From Pedobacter sp. BAL39 (GTDB lineage: Bacteria; Bacteroidota; Bacteroidia; Sphingobacteriales; Sphingobacteriaceae), in NCBI RefSeq assembly GCF_000170795.1, contig NZ_ABCM01000025.1, positions 16,887 to 80,886 of the forward strand: 64,000 bases of DNA. Reading direction: 5' to 3'. Numbering within the stretch: position 1 is the stretch's first letter; each line of letters starts with the position of its first letter. Shown here in pieces: positions 50,789-61,090 of this stretch. The translations under genes and the position numbers were made by a program. The notes beneath the pieces were generated by a model. It had not been told where the DNA came from. It was given only the letters and a program-made list of their open reading frames with translations, and searched no databases.

Positions 50789-53216
50789 TTAATAAATCAT
50801 CCAATAATTTCATGGAATATCCAGCCACCACACTGCGGGCCTGGAAGCCTACCTGTTTGCCATCAGTAGTCTCATGCCAGTCGTTCAAAGGCACACGGCT
50901 AGGTGTTTCAAGTGCAAACTTATGGATTGGGCGCACAAACTTCTGGAAATCCTCGTCATTGTCCGTCAATGTAGCCGTCCACATGATCCAGTCAGACTTG
51001 GTATACGTTTTTCTGCTGTCCAATGGCAAGCCAAAAGCATTTTGTTTTGTCAGGTAGTAGGCAACTTCTTTCCTGAAAACCGATTCAGGGAAGATGCCCA
51101 GTTTTAGTACTTTGTCCCACACCAGGTTGTATTTCTGACTCCATGTACCTTTTTTGTCGAAGGTCAGGGCATAGTGGTCGCCATCATCCGCCATGGTCAT
51201 CCATTTTTTTGCCATCTCCTGGGCCATTGTTTTGTACTTGGCCGCAACATCCTTGTGTCCCAATTGATCCGCCAGCATGGCATATCCGCCCAGCGCCACA
51301 ATGGCTTTCACTGATAAGTTCGCATTACGTGCCAGGTGACCGGCGAAATCATCGGTACACAGCTGGTTGGCAGGGTCGAAACCTTCCTTACTCAGGTAGT
51401 TTGCCCAGACACTCAGTGTTTCCCAATGTTTCTTTGCATATTCAGCATTGCCCTCTACTTTCGCTAAAGCTGCCGTCAGGATGATCATGTTGCCCGATTC
51501 TTCCACAGGCATATCCTCACCATACGTCTGTCCGTTGGCCAGAGGATAAGTTCCCAAATCATGTGCTGCAAAAGGTTTTTTCCATTTGCCACTTTCGCTG
51601 TATTCGAAGATGCCATTCATCATTCCTTTCAACAGGTCCGGGTTGTATACCAGGAACAACGGAGCAGAAGGATAGGTGATGTCTACCGTATTAATTGAAC
51701 CATTACTGAAGTTCTCTTTTGATAAGAAAAGAAGCTCTCCTTTCGGACTTTTTACCAGTTTGTGTGCCGAGATCGACTGACGATAAGCAAGGTCGGAAAG
51801 GTCTGCATATTGCTCCCCACCAGCCTTTACATTGGCCGCATGGAACTTGGCGTCAAAATCTGTGCACTGCTGGATCACAGAGGCATACTGCTGGTCCGCT
51901 GCTGCCAGCTGTTGATCGATGGTCTGGTCATTGTTGCTGTTCCACCATGGTCTGAGGTCTTTACCGAAGTACTGCACGGATAGCAGGTCATCATAAGCAA
52001 GCATCAGATGTTTTTCCACTTCTGTACCGCCAACTTTGAAAGGCAGGACGGTCGATAACACCAGGCTTTTGCCTTCAGCAACATTTGTTGCCGGTTTACC
52101 ACTGAGGTAACTTGCCGTTGCATTTTCAGCGTTGCTGATGTACTGGCGTGCTTCCGCATTTTCAGGAGCGGCGACATACATGTAACCCCAGTCGATGCGC
52201 ACATCGTCACCCCTTGTTTTTAATACGGGTTGAGCTACGGTACCCGCTTTTAACACGTTCAATGCGCCGGATTTGTAGGCTTTCGTCGTCACCTGCTGGA
52301 ACGGAGTGTTTACCGCCAGCGTTGTCGATGCACCGAAGTATACCGAAGCATCATGCACCTTATTGTCGTTCGCTTTAAGGGCAAAAGATACATAGGATAC
52401 CGGTCTGGACACCAGGTTCAGGTCGTTCATCAATAATGGCGAGGTGAAGGTCACTGCCAGGTCTGTGCTGCCCAGGTCGAACTTGTAGATCGTCTGTGTT
52501 GCATTTACAATGACCTCTTTCTGTTTCGCCAGGATCACCCCATCCGCAGGCATTTGTTTCTCGTAAACCAGACCAAAGTCTGCCCAGGAGATGCCGCCGG
52601 TGTTCACCACATGCATGGTAATGATGTTGGCGCCTTTTTTCAATACCGATGCCGGCACAGGGATATAGGTGAACTTGCCATTTACACAATGACAGTCATA
52701 TATTTTTGTTTCGTTGATGTATACATCCGCATCATCATCGTGCGCAATCTTCAGTTTAAGGTCTTTAAAGTCCGTACGGTCCAGGTTGAAAGGACGACGT
52801 ACCCAGATCTCCCTGCTTTTCCATGCTGTCTTCGCATTTTCATCGCCAAAAGGAGCGGAGCCCGCTTTCCAGTCGCTGTCTTTAAAGCCCGCTTTTTCCC
52901 ATCCATCGGCAGGTTTGCTTTCGGTATATTTTGCGGTGTAGTTGACTTCGTCTGATGCAGGCAGGATGGTCAGCAGTTCAGCCTCCTGTTTACCCAGGAA
53001 GCGGTAGGTCTTGCCATCTACCTTTACCAGTCCTTGCAGCGACTGGTTCGCACCGGTCCAGTGTTTGGTGGTGCTGGCGTTCAGGCCATCGCTGAACGAC
53101 CACACGCTGAAGTAAGGATCATGTGTGATCAGGGGATAGGCCGGGGCCTTCCTTTCCTGTGCGTTCGCTTCAAATAGCAGCGCAGCCAGGAATAAAAGAG
53201 AGAATATTCGTTTCAT
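50778..53216 (-). CDS. DUF4965/DUF5127/DUF1793 (glutaminase-like) family protein
   Basis: 812 residues with a signal peptide. The N-terminal part (PLITHDPYFSVWSFSDGLN) matches the start of this family. An inserted beta-sandwich of the galactose-binding type (about 95-215; DDDADVYINETKIYDC) sits within it. The rest is an (alpha/alpha)6-like domain with WWNSNNDQTIDQQ and the family C-terminal block KSDWIMWTATLTDN. Members are called glutaminase-like, but many occur in polysaccharide loci, so a glycosidase-type role is as likely. It overlaps the GH43 gene by 11 bases. Confidence 0.85.
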   Translation of the reverse strand: MKRIFSLLFLAALLFEANAQERKAPAYPLITHDPYFSVWSFSDGLNASTTKHWTGANQSLQGLVKVDGKTYRFLGKQEAELLTILPASDEVNYTAKYTESKPADGWEKAGFKDSDWKAGSAPFGDENAKTAWKSREIWVRRPFNLDRTDFKDLKLKIAHDDDADVYINETKIYDCHCVNGKFTYIPVPASVLKKGANIITMHVVNTGGISWADFGLVYEKQMPADGVILAKQKEVIVNATQTIYKFDLGSTDLAVTFTSPLLMNDLNLVSRPVSYVSFALKANDNKVHDASVYFGASTTLAVNTPFQQVTTKAYKSGALNVLKAGTVAQPVLKTRGDDVRIDWGYMYVAAPENAEARQYISNAENATASYLSGKPATNVAEGKSLVLSTVLPFKVGGTEVEKHLMLAYDDLLSVQYFGKDLRPWWNSNNDQTIDQQLAAADQQYASVIQQCTDFDAKFHAANVKAGGEQYADLSDLAYRQSISAHKLVKSPKGELLFLSKENFSNGSINTVDITYPSAPLFLVYNPDLLKGMMNGIFEYSESGKWKKPFAAHDLGTYPLANGQTYGEDMPVEESGNMIILTAALAKVEGNAEYAKKHWETLSVWANYLSKEGFDPANQLCTDDFAGHLARNANLSVKAIVALGGYAMLADQLGHKDVAAKYKTMAQEMAKKWMTMADDGDHYALTFDKKGTWSQKYNLVWDKVLKLGIFPESVFRKEVAYYLTKQNAFGLPLDSRKTYTKSDWIMWTATLTDNDEDFQKFVRPIHKFALETPSRVPLNDWHETTDGKQVGFQARSVVAGYSMKLLDDLLNDK

Positions 53217-53333
53217 TTGTTTGTGTTTGTTAAAAGCCTTGACCCGACCACAAGGATCAGGTCAAAGCTTAAATGATTATTGATGTTGCAGCAGGATGAA
53301 TGACCTGCTTTTCATCTGATAAAAAGATGTTGT

Positions 53334-55178
53334 TTACTTCTGAATGCTGATTTTGTACAGCGGCTCATGCACTGCTTTCAGTTTCGCTGCAGGCACTTTG
53401 ATCACTTTCCTGTCGTAGCTGATGAAGCCGTTCACTTCGCCTTCCACATCCGTAGTCTGTGTGTATACTGCTGCTGATAAACCTGCAGGGATCAGTTCCG
53501 CCAGGTTTTTCATGAAACCTTCATACCTCACAAAAAGCTCATCTGCATTTTTGAAACTCTGGTATCCCCAGTTGTCTTTCTTCTGCCATGAGTGATCCGG
53601 CAGGGGCAATCCCAAACCACCGAACTCACCCAGCACCAGGATCTGCTTTTGACCGAAAAGATCCGGACGTGGCATTGCTGGCTGCGGATAGTTGTGTAAG
53701 TCGGAGATGTGTCCGGTAGTGTAGTAGTTACCACCACTGGCACTGTTTACCAATCTTGAAGGGTCTTTTTTCATCGTCCATTCCGTCACCTCAACCGTCT
53801 TGAACTGTCCCCAGGCCTCATTGAAAGGTACCCACATCACGATGGAAGGGAAGTTGTACAAGGTATTGATGATGGCATCCCACTCCTTATGGTAATAGGC
53901 TTCCGATTCAGCAGTACGTTTTTTGTCTGTATTGGCATGATAGATACCAGGACGGTTCTCCCAGCGGTTACCTAAGTCGCCACTAGGCATGTCCTGCCAC
54001 AGGAGGATCCCTTTTTTATCGCAGTAGTTGTAATAACGTGCAGGCTCCACCTTGATGTGCTTGCGGATCATGTTGAAACCCATTGCAATCAGCTGGTCGA
54101 TGTCATATACCATCGCCTCTTCTGTTGGCGCAGTATACAGACCATCCGGCCACCATCCCTGATCCAAAGGACCATACTGGAACACAAACTCATTGTTCAG
54201 CATCATGCGTTGAATGCCACTGGCATCCGGCTGCATGGAGATCTTGCGCATGGCGAAGTAGCTGTCTACCGCATCCACAGACTTGCCTTTTCTGACCAGG
54301 GATACTTTCAGGTCATAAAGGAAAGCGTTTTTCCCCGACCATAATTTCTGGTTTTTGATGTCAATAACCGCAGTGGCAGCAGCATCAATCGTTTGCTCGC
54401 CAACTACGCTTTTACCGTCGAGAACAGTAATCTTCAGCTGATCGCCAGGCGCGGCATTGGCCACATCGGCACTGATGGTGATCGTCTTTTTGTCTATATC
54501 CGGTGTATGTTTCGTAGACACGATATGGGCTTTAGGCACAGCTTCTAACCAAACTGTCTGCCAGATGCCCGTTACCGGTGTATACCAGATGCCTTCCGGT
54601 TTTTTGACTTGTTTTCCCCTTGGCTGAGGGCCATCATCCGTAGGGTCCCAAACCCTGACGCTGATCTCCTGCTTGCCGCCTTTTTTCAGGAGGCCGGTGA
54701 TGTTGAAGGAGAAAGGGTCGAAACCACCTTCATGCGTACCGGCACTCTTTCCGTTAACAAAAACTTCCGTCTGCCAATCGACCGCTCCAAAGTGTAACAA
54801 TACATCCTGTTTGGTCAGCGATGAAGGGATGCTGACAGATGTGTTGTACCATAGGGTGCTGTCTTTGCCGACAGTCCTGGCGACGCCCGAAAGCGCCGAT
54901 TCCACTGCGAAAGGCACGAGGATGCTGCCTTCGAACTTTGCAGGTTTTGCGGATGTTTTGGGAACAATCGCATAGTCCCACAGTCCGTTCAGGTTTTTCC
55001 AGTTGTCCTTGCGTACCAGCTGTGGCCTTGGGTATTCCGGAAGGACCGACTTAGGGTCTACCTTTTCCGCCCAGGGGGATACGATCTTGTCTCTGTTGAG
55101 CTGCCAGGTCTTCTGCTGCGCATTCACTGCGGAGTAGCTGAGCATCAATAGGAGTAGTGCCGATAGATTTTTTCTCAT
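53334..55178 (-). CDS. glycoside hydrolase family 2 protein (beta-galactosidase-like)
   Basis: 614 residues with a signal peptide. The N-terminal sugar-binding domain (NLNGLWDYAIVPK, GAVDWQTEVFVNGKSAG, HEGGFDPFSFNIT) and immunoglobulin-like domain are followed by the TIM barrel. The acid/base is Glu454 in FNEAWG and the nucleophile Glu518 in LGEFGG. It lacks the large C-terminal domains of LacZ. It would release beta-linked sugars in the periplasm during glycan breakdown; the exact sugar is unknown. The gene ends 117 bases from the glutaminase-like gene. Confidence 0.93.
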   Translation of the reverse strand: MRKNLSALLLLMLSYSAVNAQQKTWQLNRDKIVSPWAEKVDPKSVLPEYPRPQLVRKDNWKNLNGLWDYAIVPKTSAKPAKFEGSILVPFAVESALSGVARTVGKDSTLWYNTSVSIPSSLTKQDVLLHFGAVDWQTEVFVNGKSAGTHEGGFDPFSFNITGLLKKGGKQEISVRVWDPTDDGPQPRGKQVKKPEGIWYTPVTGIWQTVWLEAVPKAHIVSTKHTPDIDKKTITISADVANAAPGDQLKITVLDGKSVVGEQTIDAAATAVIDIKNQKLWSGKNAFLYDLKVSLVRKGKSVDAVDSYFAMRKISMQPDASGIQRMMLNNEFVFQYGPLDQGWWPDGLYTAPTEEAMVYDIDQLIAMGFNMIRKHIKVEPARYYNYCDKKGILLWQDMPSGDLGNRWENRPGIYHANTDKKRTAESEAYYHKEWDAIINTLYNFPSIVMWVPFNEAWGQFKTVEVTEWTMKKDPSRLVNSASGGNYYTTGHISDLHNYPQPAMPRPDLFGQKQILVLGEFGGLGLPLPDHSWQKKDNWGYQSFKNADELFVRYEGFMKNLAELIPAGLSAAVYTQTTDVEGEVNGFISYDRKVIKVPAAKLKAVHEPLYKISIQK

Positions 55179-55240
55179 TGTGTGTGTTTAAAGTTGAATT
55201 AAGCGTATTTAGTTATAGTTTCATTTGATATTAAAGCGGT

Positions 55241-55942
55241 TTACAGTTGGATCTTCTGCAAGGGTGAGAAGATCATGTCTTCGACACCAGAGATCCTAAC
55301 CCCCACACGTGCAAATACGTAATTCTGTGCAGGCGTCATCGCAGGGATGGTCACCGACAGGCTCATGCTGGCGGGATTGGTGATGTCTGCTCCTGCAATG
55401 CTGGTGGAAGCAATGTTGTCAGCACCGGAAACAAACTGCGTTTTGTTGACATACACTACCACCTGGTCAATGGCTTTGGCATCAGCACCAGTGATGATCT
55501 GGTCGACGCGGAAGGTGGCCGCCAGGGTCATGCCTGTTGCTGTAAAGGTGGCATTCCTTACCATGTAGTAAGGTTCTACCTGAAGGTCAAGTGTCTGGGC
55601 GCCATTCACAGCAACGTTGAGCGTGTCCCTGCCGCCAGAAGCATTCTGTCTCCAGCGGAAAGGGCCGTTGCTGCCAGGGATGATCAGCTTGTAGTTCCCG
55701 TTAAATAGCAGTGCGGAGTAGCTGCCATCCTGTGCGAATGTCGCATTGATGGCGCCGGTTTTACCAAAACCAGGCTGATAAAGTTCCAGGGGAACCTCAT
55801 TGTATTGCAGCCCGATCTCTTCATTGTTGTAAAGCACGCGTCCGGTAAGCTTGGACGATGGTTCCTCAAAATTGTCTTTCTTACATGCAGCGAAGCCAAG
55901 GGCGATCGTCAGCAGTAGTATATGGTGGATATTTACTTTCAT
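55241..55942 (-). CDS. DUF3823 surface lipoprotein of the SusE/SusF-type position
   Basis: 233 residues from the ATG at 55942 (a TTG lies 12 bases upstream). The lipoprotein signal has lipobox GFAAC (Cys20). The mature part is a DUF3823-like beta-sandwich (LTGRVLYNNEEIGLQYNEVPLELYQPG) and a second domain with VYVNKTQFVSG. In polysaccharide loci such proteins sit beside SusD on the cell surface and help bind glycan. It is 24 bases downstream of susD. Confidence 0.85.
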   Translation of the reverse strand: MKVNIHHILLLTIALGFAACKKDNFEEPSSKLTGRVLYNNEEIGLQYNEVPLELYQPGFGKTGAINATFAQDGSYSALLFNGNYKLIIPGSNGPFRWRQNASGGRDTLNVAVNGAQTLDLQVEPYYMVRNATFTATGMTLAATFRVDQIITGADAKAIDQVVVYVNKTQFVSGADNIASTSIAGADITNPASMSLSVTIPAMTPAQNYVFARVGVRISGVEDMIFSPLQKIQL

Positions 55943-55966
55943 AACTTTTATCAATTAACTGGCAGA

Positions 55967-57895
55967 TTATTGGTTGGGTTGTTTGACGATCTTAGGATTT
56001 GCCGACAGGATACCATCGTTGATCTGCGAATAGTAATTGCCAAGCTGGAACCTGCTGGCTCCCGTAACTACATTCGGACGTACCTCTTTGAAGAGCCACT
56101 TGCCATTGTTAGCGTTTCCTGGATTGTAGTATTTATATGGCCATAATCCGTAAGGCTGCGTGTTCTTTTTAGTTCTCAAACCGATATTGGCAGTCAGGTC
56201 GGCGACAGACATTGCCTCGCCATTCCATACTGCTGTTGCCAGGCGCCAGCGTTTCATGTCGTACAGCGTATGACCTTCAAAGGCCAGCTCTACGCGGCGC
56301 TCATGCACAATCCTGTCGAACGTAAGGGCTGTTAATGGCGTAACCAGACCCGCACGCGCACGCACCTGGTTGATGTATCCCAGTGCTATTGGTGTTTGTC
56401 CAAGCTCAAAAGCAGCCTCTGCAGCATTCAGGAGAACCTCACCAAAACGGTAACGGATAAAGGCAACGTCACTCTGACGTCCTCTTCTTCCTGAGCCCAC
56501 TGCCGGATCCAGGTATTTCCTGTTGTAGAAACCAGTCTGTGTCCTGAATTCTTTTCCATTGATGGGACCATCTTTTCCAACCACCTGCACCAGTGTATTC
56601 GTGCCAGGGAGGGCCAGGAGGATACTGGCATCACTGCTGGTGAAGATGCTGCCATCGGCCAGCTGATAACCTGCCCAGATGTCTGTACGCGCACCCTTGA
56701 ACAGTGCATTCGGCAACAATACTGTTCCCGCCAGACGGGCGTCCCTGCCGGCGAAGATGTCCTGCTGATTGGTATAGAAAATCGCATTTCCGCTGCCATC
56801 CCTTGTTGCGAGCGGCGCGTAAGTATTGTTCAGCAGCTCAAAAGACTGTACCAGGTTGAGTGAAGGATTCAAACGTCCTGCATCACCACCCTCGTCGGAG
56901 ATAGAATAGGGTTGTGTGTTGGTGGTATAGCCATGTACCTTGCCCGTGTTCACCTTGAAATCTTCCACGAAGATCGACTCCAGGTTGGCGCTGCTTTTGT
57001 CAATGAAAAGCGCCGCAAAGTTGTCCGAAAGGTCAGGAGCAACTTTGTATAGTGCATAACCACCCGCCGTACCGGTAATGATCGCCTGTGCTGCGGTCAG
57101 CGCTTTGGTATAATAACCATTGGCCATAGACACCGGGATGCCTACTTCTCCGCCAGGCAGACTTACCTGAGGTGTTGTTGCGCCATATTTGGCAATTGAT
57201 CCGGCATATAAGGCTGCGCGGCATTCCATCGCCAGTGCAGCACCTTTTGTTGCTCTTGATTTCTGTGTTGCTGATGTCGGTAGCAGGTCTTTGATGGCTT
57301 CCGCCTCCGCAATGACAAAATCGTAGATTTCTGACTCCTTGGATCTTGGCGTTTGGAGGTTGGTCACCACACCACTGTAGTCGTACACCTGTGAGGCTGT
57401 GATCAGTGGTACACCACCCATTCTTTTCACCAGCTCAAAGTAAAAGTTGGCACGAAGGAAACGTGCTTCGGCGATAAATCTTGTTTTGTCGGCTTCGGTA
57501 AGTTTCGGCGCTGCCGTAGCCCTTTCAATGAAAAGGTTCAGGTCGCGGATGTATCCGTAGTCCCATCTGCTCCATTCCGAGAAGCCCCAGCTGTTCCGCT
57601 GAACGATGTTGTAGCTGCCCCCTTCCGAAGGAAAAGCATCGCTGAAATCGGCGAAGGTCTTCCATCCCGGAACACCATTGTCGCCGTTAGGATCGGCAAA
57701 GCCGTCCAGGCTGGAGAAGTCCAGCTGTCTGTTGTATAAATCCCCAATGATGGAGAGTACCAATGCAGGGTCTGAGAAGGCGAGCTCATCAGGGATGACC
57801 TGTTTAGGTGGTACATCTAAAAAATCACTGTCTTTTTTACAAGCCCCTGCGAAAAGGAGCGCTGTAAAGGTTAAATATATATATATCTTCTTCAT
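55967..57895 (-). CDS. SusD/RagB family outer-membrane lipoprotein
   Basis: 642 residues; lipobox FAGAC (Cys19). Helical TPR-like N-terminal region (SEWSRWDYGYIRDLNLFIERA; ARFLRANFYFELVKRMGGVPLI) and the family C-terminal block with RFGEVLLNAAEAAFELG and FEGHTLYDMKRW. SusD caps the SusC pore from the outside and binds the glycan. It is 9 bases downstream of susC and 24 upstream of DUF3823, forming one operon. Confidence 0.96.
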   Translation of the reverse strand: MKKIYIYLTFTALLFAGACKKDSDFLDVPPKQVIPDELAFSDPALVLSIIGDLYNRQLDFSSLDGFADPNGDNGVPGWKTFADFSDAFPSEGGSYNIVQRNSWGFSEWSRWDYGYIRDLNLFIERATAAPKLTEADKTRFIAEARFLRANFYFELVKRMGGVPLITASQVYDYSGVVTNLQTPRSKESEIYDFVIAEAEAIKDLLPTSATQKSRATKGAALAMECRAALYAGSIAKYGATTPQVSLPGGEVGIPVSMANGYYTKALTAAQAIITGTAGGYALYKVAPDLSDNFAALFIDKSSANLESIFVEDFKVNTGKVHGYTTNTQPYSISDEGGDAGRLNPSLNLVQSFELLNNTYAPLATRDGSGNAIFYTNQQDIFAGRDARLAGTVLLPNALFKGARTDIWAGYQLADGSIFTSSDASILLALPGTNTLVQVVGKDGPINGKEFRTQTGFYNRKYLDPAVGSGRRGRQSDVAFIRYRFGEVLLNAAEAAFELGQTPIALGYINQVRARAGLVTPLTALTFDRIVHERRVELAFEGHTLYDMKRWRLATAVWNGEAMSVADLTANIGLRTKKNTQPYGLWPYKYYNPGNANNGKWLFKEVRPNVVTGASRFQLGNYYSQINDGILSANPKIVKQPNQ

Positions 57896-57904
57896 GATGA
57901 TCGA

Positions 57905-60900
57905 TTAAAAAGTAAGGTTTAGGCCCAGGTTGACAATTTTGTTCTGAGGGAACTGAAGACCGTTGTCGTCTGCCACCTCAGGATCCAGGTTGAACTCTTT
58001 CAAGTTGTCGAACGAGAACAAGTTGTAGGCATTCAGATAAAATCTGGCCCTTTTGATTTTGATCTTCTCCAGCACAGATGCAGGAAGGGTATAACCGAAT
58101 TCAATGGTTCTTGCCCTCAGGTATTTCACACTGTGTAACCAGAAATCGGAGTTATTGGCGTAATCGCTATGTGAGGTACCTGGATTCACCCTGTTTGCAG
58201 GATATTTACCAGGGATCCACGCGCTGTTCACATCATACATGTTTTCGCGGTGCCACCTGTCTTCGAAGATGGAGTTCAGGTTACCGTTGTTCTGGAAGGC
58301 CCAGCGCATTTCATAGTTCTGGAACCAGGTATAACCGGCACCTCCGGAGAAGTCCGCATGGAAGTCGAATGCTTTATAAGCTGCACCAATGGTAAATCCG
58401 AAGTTGATGTTTGGCTGCCTGCCATATCCGAAGCCAATCGGGCGCTCGTCATACTGGTCAATTTTTCCATCCCCATTCTGATCTTTGTAGATCAGGTCAC
58501 CTGGCAGCAATGTTCTGTTGCCCTGACCATCGATGTTGACTGCATAGTTGTTGATCTGATCAATAGATGTGAACTGTCCTTCCACCTCATAACCCCAGTC
58601 GATGTTGCTGTAGCGGTTTTCAATAGAGTTGCGGTACTGGTCCCAGGAATTGAAGAATATCGGATTGTAAGTGTTTAACGATTTCGAACGGGTAAAGGAT
58701 ACGTTACCACCCACGTTGTAGCTCAGTTCTCCCACCTTGTTGTTATACGCAAGAGATAGCTCTTGTCCGTATTGGGCATCGCTATTTACGTTTTCCTGTG
58801 GCAAGGCATAACCCAGCTCCTGAGGGATGATCAGGTCATTTCTTTCACCCAGCAGGCCAGTTCTTTTCCTGTAAAAGTATTCTACGCTACCGGTCAGCTT
58901 GTTGTCCAGCAAACCAAAATCTGCACCGATGTTAAAGGTACGGCTCTTCAACCAAGAGATCCTGTCGAAAGGCACACCCTTATCTCTGGATACGATAATC
59001 GCGTTGTCATCAAGGATGACCGTTCCCTGGTTGTAATTGTATCCAGGCAGGTAGGCATACGGAGTTACAATCGGCTGGTTTGGATCATTAGGGTTTCTAT
59101 CATCACCCAGGATACCATAAGAAGCTCTGAACTTCAATTCATTAAGGATTTTAGACTCACCCAGCAGGTTTTTCATGAACTGCTCTTCGGTGATTCTCCA
59201 TCCTGCGGATACGCCCGGGAAATAACCTACACGTTTGTCAGGCGCGAAGAGATAAGAAGCATCCCGTCTTGCAGAGGCTTCCAGGTAATATTTGTTGGCG
59301 TAGTTATAGTTGATCCTTCCGATGTAACCGATACGGGTTTCGATGTCATCAGAGTCATCGTACCTGTCCGCAGTAGGGAAGTAGATCAGCGGCAGGTTGT
59401 TGGATACTGGCGAAGAGTGGATGTAATTGCGCAGGTGTTTCAGCTCAATGCGCTCCGCAACGAGTGTTGCGCCCAGTGAATGTTTGCCAAAGGTATTGTT
59501 ATAGTTCAACTGAAACTGACCAGTGGTTGCAAATTCTTTTTTCTGCTCACGCTCACGGTAAGGGTTGTTACTGCCACCTGTTCTTTCATAGATGTCCGTT
59601 TCCGGTCTGTAAGTGTAGGTGTCGTAGGTAAACTCGTGGTTGTTCAGTACATAATCTGCCAGGTAGTAGGAATATACAGCTTTGGCGGTCAATCCCTTTA
59701 CTCCAGGGATCTGGTATTCTGCATTGAAGTTGGTCTGCAATACGCGCCAGTCATTCCTATAAGTACCAGAAAGGGCCTTATTGAGGAAGGCGTAGTTGGA
59801 TTCGTTATTGGTGATGGTATTCAGGTAGGCCGGGTTGTCGTTGGCATATGGTCTTTCCAGCGGTGTGTTTCTCAATACAGCGAAACGCGCCAGGAAGTAA
59901 TCATCTCCACCGGGAACACCAGGGTTTTCACGGCTTTCGATCCGTCCGTTGATGTTTAACCCTACTTTAAGCCCTTTGGCTACAGTAGCGGTAATGTTCG
60001 ACTGGATGTTGCTCCTGTTGAATTCATATTCCTTTCCAATCACCGAGTTCTGGTAGAGGTTGGTCGCGGAAACGTAGTAGTTCACTTTTTCTGCTCCACC
60101 GGTAAAGTTCACGTTGACAGAGTTCTGAGGCGCATTATTATTGCTTTTCAGTACATAATCTCTCCAGTCGAAGCTGCGGTAGGCAGGGTCTGTGCCCGCC
60201 TGATATTTATCAAGTTCAGCCTGGGTGATGCTGGTACTGCCAAAGCTGTTGACCTCTGCGTCGGCCCTGTAGCGCATGTAATCATAGGAAGTGCGGACTA
60301 CATCCGGGAAGCGCGACCAGTTTTGTGCGCCATAATAGGCATCCACGTTAATCTGACTGTCGCCGGCTCCTTTTTTCGTCGTCACCACCACTACACCATT
60401 TGCTGCACGTACCCCATAAATGGCGGCAGACGCATCTTTCAGGATAGAAATGCTTTCAATATCATTTGGCGCAAGGTTATTGAACTGGCCTTCATCCTGT
60501 TGGATTCCATCAATTACGTACAATGGGCGGCCCATGTTACGGATCTGGATGGCGGCGCTGGATCCCGGACGTCCGTCCGTCTGCCTGAAGGTTACACCCG
60601 GAAGCTTTCCCGCCAGTGAGGTACTGACGGTCGCTCCACCATGCACACGGCCGATGTCTTTGGCCGTTACCGTGGCAATGGAACCGGTGATGGACTCTCT
60701 CTTCTGAGAACCGTAACCGGTCACAACAATCTCTTCGAGGTTCTGGTTGTCCTCTTTTAGCTTTACGGTAACGCTGGTCTGTCCGTTCAGGGGAACTTCC
60801 TGAGTCACATAACCGACATATAAAAATACCAGCGTGGCATTTTTATTTTCGACGCTCAGCTTGAACTTACCCTGGGCATCTGTTAATGTTCCTGTTTTTG

Positions 60901-61090
60901 TGTTTTTTACTTTAACGCTCACGCCAATCAGCGTGGTCCCTTTGTCATCGCTGACAGTTCCTGATATGGCCGTTGCCTGAGCAAAACTCTCAGCGGAAAT
61001 AAAGAAAAGGGGAAGGCAGAATAGAAAGGCTTTTAGTGGGAGCCACTTGAAGCCCGTTGCTCCGCCTAAGGAGTGTAACGGTCTTTTCAT
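57905..61090 (-). CDS. SusC/RagA family TonB-linked outer-membrane transporter
   Basis: 1061 residues with a signal peptide. The N-terminal carboxypeptidase-D-like domain (ISGTVSDDKGTTLIGVSV) and the linker EEIVVTGYGSQKRESITGS are followed by the plug domain (KLPGVTFRQTDGRPGSSAAIQIRNMG; VIDGIQQDEGQFNNL; LKDASAAIYGVRAANGVVVV). The long barrel ends with NKIVNLGLNLTF, a typical terminal strand. It imports oligosaccharides with SusD using TonB energy. It is the first gene of the operon; the sensor is divergent upstream. Confidence 0.97.
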   Translation of the reverse strand: MKRPLHSLGGATGFKWLPLKAFLFCLPLFFISAESFAQATAISGTVSDDKGTTLIGVSVKVKNTKTGTLTDAQGKFKLSVENKNATLVFLYVGYVTQEVPLNGQTSVTVKLKEDNQNLEEIVVTGYGSQKRESITGSIATVTAKDIGRVHGGATVSTSLAGKLPGVTFRQTDGRPGSSAAIQIRNMGRPLYVIDGIQQDEGQFNNLAPNDIESISILKDASAAIYGVRAANGVVVVTTKKGAGDSQINVDAYYGAQNWSRFPDVVRTSYDYMRYRADAEVNSFGSTSITQAELDKYQAGTDPAYRSFDWRDYVLKSNNNAPQNSVNVNFTGGAEKVNYYVSATNLYQNSVIGKEYEFNRSNIQSNITATVAKGLKVGLNINGRIESRENPGVPGGDDYFLARFAVLRNTPLERPYANDNPAYLNTITNNESNYAFLNKALSGTYRNDWRVLQTNFNAEYQIPGVKGLTAKAVYSYYLADYVLNNHEFTYDTYTYRPETDIYERTGGSNNPYREREQKKEFATTGQFQLNYNNTFGKHSLGATLVAERIELKHLRNYIHSSPVSNNLPLIYFPTADRYDDSDDIETRIGYIGRINYNYANKYYLEASARRDASYLFAPDKRVGYFPGVSAGWRITEEQFMKNLLGESKILNELKFRASYGILGDDRNPNDPNQPIVTPYAYLPGYNYNQGTVILDDNAIIVSRDKGVPFDRISWLKSRTFNIGADFGLLDNKLTGSVEYFYRKRTGLLGERNDLIIPQELGYALPQENVNSDAQYGQELSLAYNNKVGELSYNVGGNVSFTRSKSLNTYNPIFFNSWDQYRNSIENRYSNIDWGYEVEGQFTSIDQINNYAVNIDGQGNRTLLPGDLIYKDQNGDGKIDQYDERPIGFGYGRQPNINFGFTIGAAYKAFDFHADFSGGAGYTWFQNYEMRWAFQNNGNLNSIFEDRWHRENMYDVNSAWIPGKYPANRVNPGTSHSDYANNSDFWLHSVKYLRARTIEFGYTLPASVLEKIKIKRARFYLNAYNLFSFDNLKEFNLDPEVADDNGLQFPQNKIVNLGLNLTF

